DNA of 64,000 bases from Phytopythium helicoides (lineage: Eukaryota; Oomycota; Peronosporomycetes; Pythiales; Pythiaceae). Positions within the stretch are counted from its first letter, which is position 1, and every line of letters starts with the position of its first letter. The notes beneath the pieces are model-generated. The model did not search any database. It saw only the letters and a list, made by a program, of their open reading frames with translations, and was not told the DNA's origin. The stretch lies in NCBI GenBank assembly GCA_024867545.1, contig JANFNE010000002.1, forward strand, positions 434,001 to 498,000. The letters are read 5' to 3'. The translations under genes were made by a program, and so were the position numbers. Shown piece by piece: positions 50,136-61,849 of the stretch.

Positions 50136-52402
50136 ATGGCGAAGGTGCGCGTGGCGCTGCTGGCGCTGGCGCTGGACGCGCCGCGGGCCGGCGGCTTCTT
50201 CCTGGACCCTCACCCGCGGGTCTGGGGCGGCAGCTACAGCTTCTCTGGCCGCGGCGAGCGCCCTGATGGCGCCTTCTTCGCGCCTGGAGACGTTTACACG
50301 GACGTGTGCGTGGAGTTTTTTTTGTGGGAAAAAAAAAAAAAAAAAATTGCGAGGAGATGAAGGCTGACGTGGGGGTGGATGGATGCAGGACGCTGGAGAA
50401 CTGGGACTTGTATGGAGTCGGCGCGCTGCAGCTCCCGCCGACCGTGCAGCGGCTGTAAGAGATGGCAGTGGGGGTGTGATGAGGAGAGAGAGAGAGAGTG
50501 GGGATGCTGAGTGGAGTGGTGGATGCCAATTCAGGACGCTCGCGAGGTGCAACCTGAGCGAAGTCCCGGCTGAGGTTTTCGCGCTGGAGCAGCTGCAGGA
50601 GCTGTGCGTGCTGCGGAGCGCGGTGCTGTGGGCTGGAAGAGAGAGCATTAACGCTGGTGCTGGTGGTGTGGAGCAGGAGCTTGCCATATAACCGCCTGGA
50701 TGACGTGGAGGGTGTCATCGCCTCTGCCGCAACGCTTACAAAGCTGTGCGTATCGCGCGCTGGAGATGTTGGTGACTATACTGGCTTGTGAGAGCGAGCG
50801 ATGCTGACGGGTTTGATGGACTATTGACAGGAACGTGTCCAACAATGTGCTGACCGAGTACAACGTGTCGCTACCCGCGTTGACGAGCTTGTGCGTTTGC
50901 TTGCCAGTGACGGCGAGCTGCTCACGTGTACCTAGAAGTCTGACGCTTGACAATTCGATTCACTCAGGGACCTCTCCTCAAACACCCTGACGGCATTCCC
51001 CAGCGCAGTTTTTACTTCCGTGGTGCTTGATTCACTCTTCATGACCAAGAACGAATTCCAGATCGTGTCCATGACAACAGCGCAATTCGACTTTTTTGCG
51101 GGGCTTTCGGAACTGCACGTCGGCTTTGCCGATGTCACGGCGTGCGAAGAAGGAACGCTAGTGTACCTCAAGGGCCGGGGCGTGTGCCGCTTGGATGTCG
51201 AAGCAGCATCCGACCCTGGCGTCGTACCTCGTGATCACTCAACACCAGCACCGACAGTAGGCGTCATCATCCCGGGATTGCCACCCAACGCCGACTCTAG
51301 CACGACCAAGAAGTTCCTCACATACGCAGTCATCATCCTTATCATTGGAGGCGCTGCCGCTGCAGTCACGGCGCTAGTCTCGCTCGGCGTCGTTGGCGGC
51401 ATTGCTCGCGCAGTCTACGATTACATCTTTAAGAAGCGGTCGCAGCGATACCGCGAAGTGTTGCACGAGGAGACTCCGCTGTTCTTCGACAACGACAAGC
51501 GCGCCGATTACCAAAAGGAACTCGCCGTGACAGATCGGCTTTTCCCGTCCAATGACCCGATCCTGGTCACGTGGCGTATTGACTACGACGCTGTTGCATT
51601 GGTGCAGAAGCTGTCTCAGGGAGCGTTTGGCGAGGTCTGGATCGGAAAGTACCGTGGACACAAGGTGGCAGTCAAGCGGCTGCTGCAGGACCAGGTTTCT
51701 GTCGAGACGAGCGAGAACTTCTTGCGCGAGATCAAGCTCATGGCGTGGCTTGAACACCCAAAGATCGTGCGGTTCATTGGCGTCGCGTGGACAAAACTGG
51801 TCGATATGCTGGCGGTGATAGAGTACATGGACCGCGGAGACCTCCGATCGTTCCTCGAAGCGAACCCTGGTCTCAGCTGGAAGTATTCACCAAAGCTGGA
51901 GTACGCGATCGACGCGATTGACGCCATTGTGTACTTGCACTCGCTGTCCCCTGTGATTATCCACCGCGACCTCAAATCGCGCAACATCCTGCTGGACTCG
52001 AAGAACGGTGCCAAGTTGGGCGACTTCGGCGTGTCTGCGACGAAGCGAGCGAAAAGCATGACGACCGGTGTTGGTACGGCTCGATGGCTCGCTCCGGAGC
52101 TTGCTCGAGGCGAGGAACGCTACACGGAGGCGGTGGACATCTACGCCTTTGGCATTATCCTCTCGGAGCTCGACACCCACCAACTGCCGTTTGCCGACGC
52201 GACCAACTCCGCGGGCGAGAAGCTGAGCGACTTTGCGATTCTCCAGGGCGTCGCGACCGAGACGCTCGAGGTGAGCTTCAGCGACTCGTGTCCTCCCAGG
52301 CTGCTCGATCTCGCTCGCCGGTGCGTGGCGTTCGAGCCGAAGGACCGCCCGTCGGCCGCCGAGGTCGCCTACGAGTTGCGCAAGCGAGACATTCTGCTGT
52401 AG
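50136..52402 (+). CDS. LRR transmembrane TKL protein kinase
   Basis: Six exons: 50136-50305, 50389-50454, 50535-50603, 50677-50745, 50831-50890 and 50968-52402, giving 622 residues. Exons 2-5 each encode about one leucine-rich repeat (TLARCNLSEVPAEVFALEQL, SLPYNRLDDVEG, NVSNNVLTEYNVSLPALTSL) and every intron splits the same Leu codon. A transmembrane helix (YAVIILIIGGAAAAVTALVS) precedes the kinase. The kinase has GAFGEV, VAVKRL, HRDLKSRN, GDFGVSA and WLAPEL, all catalytic residues present, of tyrosine-kinase-like (TKL) type. The N-terminus has only a weak signal (VRVALLALALDA), so the start is the least certain part. Probably a surface receptor kinase; ligand unknown. Confidence 0.85.
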
Positions 52403-52742
52403 ATGCTTGGTGTCATGGAGCCGTGATCCCTTCGCCATTTCGATGCTAATGCAAATGCAATTCCATTGAGTACTCATGAGGAGTTCCTGCGATTGTCTTC
52501 AGCAGATCATTGCGCGAGGATGGGCAAAATGCCACGCTGGACTCGCAGCAACTTGAACTGACGACAGGAGTCTTCCCGCTCGACGCTATCGCTCGCAATT
52601 GGCTGTAAATGGAGGCTTCTGCGCGGCGTCATTGGCCGCTGCAGAAGTTACGACACGGGTAGCTCCTCGCTTTCATCATCTCTTCTCTCTGCGTCTCCAT
52701 CGCGTCCGCTGGCATTCCGCGTCGGTCGACTTGCTGCAGCTC
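52403..52742. other. Intergenic region
   Basis: Between two same-strand genes; nothing recognisable beyond the presumed promoter of the acyltransferase gene. Confidence 0.35.
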
Positions 52743-54172
52743 ATGTGCTCTCCTTCAGCGTCTGCGGCCACTAGCGGCCGCGTGACGGTGTCCATGGTGG
52801 CGTTCACGGCCTTTGTGCTGTTCGTGGCGAGCCTCAATGGGCTCCTGCTGCTTTTCGGCGGGCCGCTCGCATGGGCTCTGATCGCAGTGGTACGCTGGAA
52901 GCTTGGCAAATTGTCATGACTCACTGACTCATCCATGGAACGCTGCACCAGCTCACGGCGTGGGCAGTTAAAGTTGACACCGCCGCGACTGATGGAAGAG
53001 GACGCCCGGTTCTTGCGCTCCGCCGAGGATGGTGCGTAGCGATTTTCCTTCGGTATCGATGTTTTGGCGATCACCAACTCTTCGTCATCTACACGATACA
53101 TCAGGTGGTGGGACCATTTTGGCGCGTACTTTCCGCTCTCGGTGGAGCATGAGCAGCCTTTGGATGCCAAGAAACGCTATCTCTTTGCTATTCACCCTCA
53201 CGGCATCATCGGGGTCAGCGCCTGGCTCTCGTTTGTAGGTCGCGCGTGATCCGTGAACACCTCACTGCTAGCAATTTACTGACGCTTCTGTGCGCAGGCA
53301 GCGGACTCTGCTCGATTGTCCAGAAATTGTGGAGACCTTGATGTTGCCATCGCAACAGTGCGTGCAGAGTGACTTGGAAAAGTCTTGCCTGTGAACTTTG
53401 CTGATGATATGATCCTGTAGGTCAGCATCAACTTCCTGATGCCGTTCTGGCGCGACTTGCTGCTCGCTGTTGGATTTGTAGACGCAAGTTTTCGGTCGTT
53501 GGCTGCAGTACTCAAGCGGCAGCGCTCGGTCGCAGTTGTTATTGGAGGCGCTGCAGAAGTACAGACTATTTTCTGTTTTCAGGAGAAGATCGAGCTTCGA
53601 AGAACTCACTTGTTTCATATCTGATCTCTATCAGGCACTTGATGCGCACCCCGGAACAAACAATATTATTCTGAACAAGCGCAAGGGGTTTATTCGACTC
53701 GCACTTGTGACGGGAACTCCGCTCGTCCCGGTGTTTGTTTTTGGCGAGAGCGATTTGTTTTATCAGGTGAGGACAGTGCGGTTCGTCTTCACTACCACAG
53801 AGAATTGACTAGTACAATGGTCACTGCCTTTCACAGGTCTCAAACCCAAAAGGCTCGCTGCTTCGATCCATCCAAGAAGTGTTTCTCTCGGTTTTCAAAT
53901 TTTCCCCGCCTTTGATTATAGGCGCTGGTGCTCTCGGCATCCCGTTTGGTCCTCTTCCTCGACCTGTGCCGCTCCACATTGTGACCGGAGAGCCTATCAA
54001 CGTTGAATTGACTCCAAATCCTACCGAAGACGACATCAAAACGTTGCAAGCAACCTACCGCGCTGTGCTCGAAAAGCTCTACGACGACCATGTCGATCAC
54101 TACTACGAGAAAATTGTTCCCCCGGATCTCCGTAAGCAAGGCCCCAGACCAGCTTTGCGTGTCATAGCGTGA
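52743..54172 (+). CDS. DGAT2-type acyltransferase
   Basis: Seven exons fit: 52743-52889, 52968-53035, 53105-53234, 53298-53357, 53421-53558, 53635-53766 and 53837-54172, giving 336 residues. A hydrophobic N-terminus (VAFTAFVLFVASLNGLLLLF) anchors it in the ER. Then WWDHFGAYFPL, the catalytic HPHG motif in YLFAIHPHGIIG (about residues 102-105), MPFWRDLLLAVGFV, VVIGGAAEAL, NKRKGFIRLAL and VFVFGE, all hallmarks of the DGAT2/MGAT family. It transfers acyl groups from acyl-CoA to (mono/di)acylglycerol to make storage lipid. The exon 2/3 junction uses a weak GTAGCG donor chosen to keep the frame; a better-looking GTGCGT donor lies 4 bases earlier but breaks it. Confidence 0.87.
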
Positions 54173-54303
54173 AGGAGCAGAAACGATTAACACAAGATGA
54201 CTCAAACAAATACTTGTTGACTCAATGATAACAGCCCGCAGCTGATCTGCTCGAATAGGAGTACGTTCAGCAGTTCAGCGCGTGCAATGGTAAAGTAACC
54301 ATA

Positions 54304-56005
54304 CTAAGCGCGTGGCGCCGTCTGAAAGAGCTTGCCAGCGTCGCGGAAGATCTTGAACACGTTTTCCATGTTGTCCATCGTGCCTTTGTAAAGCATCCGA
54401 CCGGGAAGGCTGCCACGAACGTCCGCCTGCCCAACGTTGGTGACGATAAAGCCTGACGTTCCATTCGCGTCCTTGGCCTCCTTGCACGTGAACATGGATA
54501 TATGCAAGTGGCCTCGCGTAATGCCCTGTCGGTGTGGGACCTTGGGGTGCTCAACGCTCGTGAAAATGAGCATGTCAGGCCGGTCAATGTAGAGCATGCA
54601 AAAGTCCCGAGGAGCCACGAGGCCGCCGAGGAAGGACTGCTGGGTGTTGACGCAGACGGAGACTTTCGAGTCCTCGCAATCGAACTCTTCAATCATCTCG
54701 AAGGAGGCGTTGTTCACATCCCAAACGACACGGTCCCTCGATTCCTTGCTGCGAATGAACGTCATGAAGTCGGTCATAGAGATGCCCGTGACAAACGTTT
54801 CCTGGAGATCAAGAAAAGAAATGGTTAGATTGAGAAGAAAAAGCAAGCAAGCAAACAAACAAACAAACAAATTGAGGGTGATCGAGCCATCAACGCACCA
54901 GCTTAAATAGATAGGGCGGCTTGTTGTCTGGCAACTCGTAGATGGTACATGCTTCGGACGACCGTGCCTTCTTCCAGGGACACTTCGGGCCCATGTAGTA
55001 CGCCACAATGCTCTCGATCTCCTTCTTCTTGCTCAGGTAGTCCTTGGGAATAGGCGGGAGGCCGCTCGGTGAGACCTTGATGAGCTCGGCAGTCGCCGGA
55101 CTATCGTTTTTGGTGGTGTCCTTGGGTGGGTCCTCCACAACTCCAACAATCTTGGTCACTTCGGAAGGGCTGCTGCTGTGGCCAGCGTGGAGCCATGGAT
55201 GCAGCGTCAAAAAGAGTCCGTACGTCGCAACACAGTAGCAGACCCGTTGCTGGAACGAGAACCCGTCCGCTACCGCAATGACCAGCAGGATGGAGGCTGC
55301 AAACAGCGACATCCACAGATCAATGGCCGTGATGAGCCCACTTCCAGTTGGGTCATGGGTAACCGCCATGCCCAGGCTGGACGCACAGCGATGTAGGACA
55401 CCAGCAACCGCGCCATTTTGCTGTTGCGGTGGTGCCGTTTGTTGCTGCGACGTTTTTGGGGTCGTCGTCGCGTCGGCGCTTTCGTTGAGAAACGACAGCC
55501 GAGGGGCGTCTCCGTCCGTGAACGAGGCGTTGTTGGCCCATATGTTGTCGATAAGCAGCGACTCTCGGCGTCCGCGTTCAAACAATGACTCTCGGCCCAT
55601 CATCGATTCTCGTCCGCGGTGGCTGTGCGTCTCGCCGAGCTCGGGCAGCGAAACGTGCTTGGTGAGGCGGCCGCCCGTCGTAAGTCCGTTCTGGTGCCAG
55701 TAGTGGTTGAAGCACTGGAGACAGATGCGCGAGTTGCCCTTGAGGACCTTGGGCAGCACCTTGCGCACGCCCATGAGCGGGAACTTGAGCGTGCAGAACT
55801 GGCATCGCCACTTGCGGCACTGTCGTCCACAAGCAGTCCGTTAGTCGGCCAAGTAAGTCCCATACACAGCGCGTGCCACTCGTCCACCTACGTAGTCGCA
55901 GCGCTTGGGCGGCAGAATCTCGCGCAGCAGCTTGAGGTTGGCGCAGTACGGACAGCCTGGCGCGTCCGCCGCGCTCGCAGCCGTCGCGCTGGCCGCCGAC
56001 AGCAT
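54304..56005 (-). CDS. FYVE-like zinc finger, transmembrane, START-domain protein
   Basis: Three exons: 56005-55892, 55819-54899 and 54801-54304, giving 510 residues. The N-terminus carries four CxxC pairs (CPYC, CDYC, CQFC, CLQC) within about 50 residues, a FYVE/treble-clef-like finger; the second pair is completed across the first splice junction, which supports that intron. A Ser/Gln-rich linker and two hydrophobic segments follow near 204-250 (SLFAASILLVIAVADGF, YCVATYGLFLTLHPW). The C-terminal ~220 residues are a START lipid-transfer domain (ISMTDFMTFIRSKESRDRVVW, RGHLHISMFTCKEA, VRGSLPGRMLYKGTM). A role in lipid transfer at endosomal or ER membranes is likely; the ligand is unknown. Confidence 0.8.
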
Positions 56006-56512
56006 CAGTCAGTCGGCTCTGGAGCTGCTTTGGCAGGCGCTTCTTGGGGCCTTTAAGGCCTGGCGCGAGGGCCGGAGGGGGCTGCGGAGACTCTGCAGCG
56101 TACGAAACTGCGCTCTCGGCCTGTCTATCGACAGCGAGAGAGAGAGAATGAGGGGCGAGGTGGCGACTCTCGCCCAGTATGCGGCCGCGAGATGGTGCTG
56201 ATGGCAACGATGCTGCTTGGAAGCTCGTTTATGCGCCGCGATGAGCTCTTCGATCGGCGACGGTTTGGATTTTTGACCAATCATAGGGGTGTAAAACGAT
56301 GGTTTTGGCGAATGAGAGAAGGAAGAGTCGGCGTGCCATCAACGTTTGGTGTGGCGCACGTACGAGAGCGACGATGGCCAATCAAGTGGCACTTCAACTT
56401 GCGTTGATGTGATGGAGCAGCCACCCATGATGGAGAGAGCTCCGTGCTTTTACTTTCATTCGAGGAAGGGAAAATTTTCTGTTCGATACTAAGCTAGGAC
56501 AAGGCGGTCACT
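56006..56512. other. Intergenic region
   Basis: Upstream region of the START-protein gene and 3' region of the next gene on the same strand. A stretch near 56130-56150 is GA-rich. No gene supported. Confidence 0.35.
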
Positions 56513-58376
56513 CTACTGATCCATGAAGAAGCTGGACCACACGGTCACGCCCGTGCCGAGCACGCCGATGACGATGGCGCCGATGAACAGCAGCAGCGAG
56601 CCGATCTTCTTGTGGCCGAGCAGGGGGCCGTCCTCGAGCTTGAGGATGAACGCGGCCGGCAGACAGAAACACACGACCGTCGAGCACGTGCCGCCGATGA
56701 TGCCGAACACCACGTTGATGCTCGGACAGAAGATGGCCAGCAGCAGCGCCAGCAGCACGAGACCCGTGGTCACGACTACGTGCCGCGTGCACGAGTCGCG
56801 CGCGTCCGCAAAGAACATCATGTCGATCGTGAACCGGCACGGGAAAATGTTGAGCGGAAACGCGACGGCCACGGTGAACGTGATGGCGGCGCGACTCACG
56901 GCGATCAGCGTGTCGTGGAGCGGAAAGCTGAGCAGGATATTGCCCTTGTACTTCGGCTCGACCAGCTGCGGACCGAACGCCAGGTACGCGACCACTCCAA
57001 TCACAAGGTAGACCATGAACGAGACCATCGTCGCGCGGTCGACGACCTTGTTCATGCGCCGGATGCACGGGCGCTGAAGCTCTGTGTAGATTGAGAACAC
57101 ATTGACCTGTGCAGCGCATGGGGCATCATGCATCGTTAGAGCAAGCCTCCAAGCACCAGCATCGTTCATGTTCTGCACCACACCTGACACGTGAAGGCAA
57201 ACATGACGATGGGGACGCTCAGCATAAAGTTGGGTCCGTTGTCGAGGTTGATTACCCAGCTGATGCCCTCCGGGAGCCCGTTTGCGTGCGCAATCATGAG
57301 CGAGCGAACGCTGACCGCAACGACTAGAAAGATGATCGAGAGCACGCCAAGGATCGACGAAAACTGGAGACTGCTGATATCCTTTAGCAGCGACAGAGGC
57401 AGCATGATGGTGCCGCACGAAATCGTCATGAGTACCCAGCGCTCCGCCAGAACGCTTCCAGCTCCAAAGTAGAGCTGTCCCAGCGGCGTCACAATGTCTC
57501 CGAGCGTGACGAGGTACGCGACTGAGATACCAAAGCAGAACACCAGGATGTTGAGCTCGACAAAGATGGCCACCTGCGTGTGTGAAGCACATTAGCTCAC
57601 GTGCCAACCGGAACACGACCTCCCAAGCCGACCCACCTTCTTTCCGAAGCAGTACATGGCCAGATCTTCGTACGACTGCAGCCTGCATGCGCCACAAACG
57701 CATCCCGTTAGAGCTACGCCAGCACCATCGTTGGCGGAGAACGCACTTTGTGATGTCTCCAGCGCGGATGAGCAGGCGGATGGTGTAAATGGTCAAGACG
57801 GCTGCGAGCAGCAGTTGTCCGACAGCAAACCCGAGTCCGGACACTGCGACCGCGTACGGGAGCGACAGCGCGCCGGCGCCAAGCGTGGCGCCCGCGAGGT
57901 TGAACACCGAGCCGCGGATCGATCCCTTGGACGGAATGATGGACTTGTGGAAGGCGAAGGCGTCGCCAACGTGCTCCTCTCCGGGTCCCTACCACCACAC
58001 ACAGCCGTCACGTCAGTCGTTGGTCGTCGCCACAAACACACCGAGCGTCAAGCGCAACGCACCCTCGGTCGCTGGCGCATGGGCGACATGGAGACGATGA
58101 GGTTCCCGATCTGGCGCACTTTCTGTCTCGCCACAAGCCACAGCATTAGTCTGCTTCTCCTTCCGCCAGCTCTACAATCCCCGCCAGCACCTTGAAGATG
58201 AGCGGCGTGTAGCCGAGCTGCTTGAGGTACTTTTCGCGCGTGCGCTCTGGCGTGTCGCTGGGCTTGGGCGGCGGCGCGCGCAGCTCCGAGGGCGACGCAG
58301 GCAGCGAGTGCGAGTGGCCGCGCCCATGCAGCGGCAGCAGCGGCTCGGCCGCGCGCTCGTCGGCTCCGTGGATCAT
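56513..58376 (-). CDS. SLC38-like amino-acid transporter (AAAP family)
   Basis: Six exons: 58376-58191, 58122-58063, 57988-57747, 57682-57637, 57573-57184 and 57106-56513, giving 505 residues. A hydrophilic N-terminal region (about 100 residues, His/Pro/Ser-rich) precedes SVFNLAGATLGAGALSLPYA, the signature first helix of SLC38/AVT-type amino-acid transporters. About ten more helices follow, including LVFCFGISVAYLVTLGDIV and SVPIVMFAFTCQVNVFSIY, the latter crossing the last junction. It probably exchanges neutral amino acids at the plasma or vacuolar membrane. It is clearly a different subfamily from the permease at 10.9-12.4 kb. Confidence 0.87.
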
Positions 58377-58759
58377 TGCGGGCGGCGTGCGGCAGGGAGC
58401 GAAGTGGCGAGGGGGCGGGCGAGTGGCTCGTCGTCTAGTTCCGCCGGTGGAATGATTAGATGACCGCAAGGGGCGCGGGCGTATCTTTGACTGGACCCGT
58501 GTGGTTACGAGGCGGGATTTGACGGGACAAGGGTAAGGGGGAGGCAGGAGGGAACGGGTGGAGGAGGCTGAACCCAGCGGAAAGTGACGGAAGGCGTAGG
58601 CCGGATCAGGGCGGTACAGCTGCGCCGGTGCATGGTATGGACCGGGCTATTAGCTTGAGAGGAGCGGAGGATGGCGCTGGTGATGGAGAACGCGTCATTT
58701 TACTTTGATAGGACCTATTAGTTGTACTACTACTAGTGTTGTTGCTGCTGGAGAGCTCG
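58377..58759. other. Intergenic region
   Basis: Promoter side of the SLC38-like gene; G/A-rich (about 58500-58600). No gene seen. Confidence 0.35.
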
Positions 58760-59269
58760 TCATGCGGCATTGTCGGGCTGCTCGTCGATCGAGAGCCGAG
58801 AGGGGAAGCCCTGCAGCAGCTCTCGCTCCTCGGGGATGGCGCCGTCGCGGTTGGTCTCGAGCATGAGCATGGCGCGGCGAGTGAGGTGCATGGGTCGCGA
58901 GAAAGGCACGCGCGCGCCGCTCACGAGCACGCCGAGGTGCTCGCCGCTGCGGTACGGGATCGGCAGCTTGACGGGCACCTTGACGGCCGCGGTGGGCGGC
59001 GGCGTGGGGGCCTTGCGCTTGTATAGGCTCGAGTCGCTGGGCTTGAACAGCGACAGGAACACGTCGCGCTTGCGGCGGCGCTTGGCGGCCGTCGGGGCCG
59101 CGTCCTCGGGCTTCTCGGGCTCGGGCTCGCGCACCAGCCCGAGCTTCTTGGCCAGCAGTCGACGGTCGATCGGGCTCGCCTGCACTTTGGGCCGCACGAC
59201 GCGCAGGTCGGTCAGCGCCGGCTTGCTGGGCGTGACTTCGCTCCTGGGTGTGGCGTCGACCTCGGGCAT
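58760..59269 (-). CDS. Hypothetical basic protein
   Basis: Single exon, 169 residues from the ATG at 59269; an ATG at 59578 in the same frame would add 103 low-complexity residues and is less convincing. The sequence is Pro/Lys/Arg-rich with a bipartite nuclear-localisation-like AAKRRRKRDVF and a C-terminal RRAMLMLETNRDGAIPEE segment. No domain is recognised. Codon use resembles the surrounding genes. It could be nuclear; function unknown. Confidence 0.5.
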   Translation of the reverse strand: MPEVDATPRSEVTPSKPALTDLRVVRPKVQASPIDRRLLAKKLGLVREPEPEKPEDAAPTAAKRRRKRDVFLSLFKPSDSSLYKRKAPTPPPTAAVKVPVKLPIPYRSGEHLGVLVSGARVPFSRPMHLTRRAMLMLETNRDGAIPEERELLQGFPSRLSIDEQPDNAA

Positions 59270-59578
59270 GGCTTTAGGCCGCTGTAGGGGGCTGTGGGGC
59301 TCTGCTGCTGCGTGGGGTGGCCGCAGGTTGGCAACTGAGGCCGAGAGGACCGATCGCTTGCTCGAGCGATCCGCTACAGGGCAGAGATGGTCCGAGGGAC
59401 TCGCCGCAGACGACGCAGAGCCGACGCAACTGCCAGCGCCGGGCCAAGCGGGCCGCGTGCTGGTTTTTGCCTCGAGAGTCGAGGCCTGATGACTCGGAAC
59501 GAGCTGCTCCCAGCCGCCCGCAGCTTCAAGCAGCGAGACACGCGCGACGCCAAAGCACCGCTGCGGATCATGAACCAT

Positions 59579-60589
59579 GCGGTGGCGTCGCTCGTAGCTC
59601 CATTGATCTGGGTTTCTGTATGGGATCCGCAGGATGGATACGCTGCGGTTGGTGCTCGACGTGCGACAGCAGATGGCTCCCCGTGTTTATGCCCGCGAGT
59701 GGCGAGCGCTTCAGATTCTCGAAAGCTGGTGCATGGCATGTGGAAGAGCAGCGATGGAGGATGGAGACTGCACCGCGTTGTGGAGGTAAGGGAAGGAGCT
59801 GCACCGTGTTCTTGCATGTCAACTCGCACTTCTGTACGGTACAAGGCGGCCGAATGTATCAAGTGACTTGATTCCCTTGGATTGTCGCGCGCTTGAACAC
59901 AACTTCAAGTCTGAAGTATACGGCGCGAGTGGTGTGGACCACTCCAAAACTTTGCCAAGTCATTGATAATCATTCCACCGCCGTCGACGAGAAATACAGT
60001 AGCTTGCCATTACATCTATCTTCGCTCTAGCACACATCACACTCGTCGAGGTGCTTCGATGAATCGAATGGGACCTCGGAGTCCACGGAGCTATGCTCGA
60101 TCTCGAAACTGAAGGCGTCTACCAGTTTCGATGGAGAAGAGGCCCTACTGATGGCACTGGCAGCTGCCACAGAAACGAACTTTCTGCTGCCGATCTACCA
60201 GCATGGCAACGTCTTCGTAAATGGTGGGGTATCGGTCGCAAACGTTGGCAGCTCTGAGTCTGGGGGAACTTGCGGGTTTTCATGGGCGAGGAGTTACTCT
60301 GCCTTGGAATTTCGTGTCGGTGCAGGATTAGGTGCTGATTCCAAGAGCCCGGTACAGCTCCAGTATGAGGAGTGCGAAAAAATCTCTGAGGGACGGCTAG
60401 AACTGCTACAAGGCAACGTGATCAAGATGCAAATGATCAAGAAGTGTACGTGCAGTAACAAAATAGAGCTTACAAGAACTCGAGCTTGGTGAATTCTTTC
60501 GTTCATGACGGAATAGTTTCTGTGTCTGCGTATACGAGAGATCTATTCCAAGTATGAGCACGTGCTTCCAACAAAGACATGATATGTAC
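59579..60589. other. Gene-poor region
   Basis: Contains a plus-strand ORF of 113 codons at about 60151-60492 with a Gly/Ala-rich part but no recognisable domain, possibly a decayed exon. Otherwise nothing is supported. Confidence 0.35.
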
Positions 60590-60995
60590 AAGTGACGGAG
60601 ATTTGTGCACCCTCGTAACTCCTCGGGAAAAGTTGGCAACCGCCGGTTCACCAAACTCAACATCTGCAGATCTCCAGACCTCGCAAGCTGCGAGACCTTA
60701 TCAAACACATTCGGTGGACTCACCCACTCGTCGTACGACTTAGGTCCTGGATACTCGTCAATCAACTTCAGACACGGACACTGTGTCAAGTCTTCATCAC
60801 TACTCAACATGATCCACCGTCTCGCGTACTGCACACACTCTGGATGAGGTCGACAGGCCACGGCCGACGTCCGAACACTCTCCTCCACAAAGATGATGGT
60901 GGCCATCGCAATCATTACAAAAGCTATGGCACTGGGTCGATGTTTCGGATAGATGCGCTGGCTTCGTTTGACAGGATCCTTGATTACTGCAGCTA
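60590..60995 (-). pseudogene. Stranded exon of an LRR transmembrane protein
   Basis: On the minus strand about 135 codons are open from a possible acceptor near 60995 to a donor-like CACTT|GTACAT at 60590. They encode a basic stretch, a hydrophobic helix (AIAFVMIAMATIIFVEES), Cys-containing CRPHPECVQYARRW, then CPCLKLIDEYP, DKVSQLARSGDLQMLSL and EELRGCTNLRHL, the start of leucine-rich repeats. This layout is that of a large oomycete LRR membrane-protein family. No upstream coding exons and no following LRR exon could be found, so it looks like a truncated remnant. Confidence 0.5.
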
Positions 60996-61849
60996 GCTGC
61001 TAGATTTTGGCTCGTGCCAACCAGTTGCCTTGAAGGCTGAAAAAAATGATGGCGAGACTGCACTGATGCTGATATTTTGACTCCTTTTTCAGATCGTCGT
61101 TGGATGAGCAGGTTTTGCTTACAACAAAAAATGGGTGCAACTTGGTCGCGTTGAGCTCGGCTTTTTCTCTTTCGCAGCCAGCTGGTTGTTAATCGTTCAG
61201 TCCACGTTGCAGCGTCTGTGTTCTATATCACTGTCGCGATTTTCTATTGTAGGCTGCATGCCACATATCTTTCGAGCTTCATTGATAACTTTCTTTATTG
61301 GGATGGACGTCAAACACTAGGTCTTGTCTACTTCGCACGTGTAATCCGTTTTATCAAAGAACCATGGCGAATATCAAAACACTGCAGCTGCACGTGTGAG
61401 ATGAGAGGAAGAAGCTTTCTCTTTCATTGACAGCGAGACTTCGGAGTTGCTCTCGAGTGGTCCAAATCATGCAAGCCATCGACTTCAGAGTTGGTTTTGT
61501 CTTCAAAGCGCGCTACAATCCAAGGAAATCAAGTTGTGAGAGTGCTCGCCTGCGACTTGGTGTAGGTAGTGGTACATGACGAGTGCGCACGTGGCCAATT
61601 GAAGCTGATCAATTGATGCAAGCGCTGTACATTTGTTACTATGATTAGCAGATATGCTGTCGGAGACGTTGCCAATCCCTATCAAATTCTAGCAACTGCC
61701 TCAATGAATTGCCAGTGCGTGCAGCACAACTCAGCTAAGCTCGATCTGTTCGAGAACCCCACGACAAAGCTACACATGCTGACTCGACATAAACCAATCA
61801 AAGTAGAAAACTTGATTTCATTCATGGACACTACAGAACACAAGAAAGT
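60996..61849. other. AT-richer intergenic region
   Basis: No supported gene; short ORFs only, no recognised domain or repeat. Confidence 0.4.

Noticed and set aside
60151..60492. 113-codon plus-strand ORF
   Set aside because: A Gly/Ala-rich middle looked vaguely like a beta-barrel fragment, but no motif could be supported.
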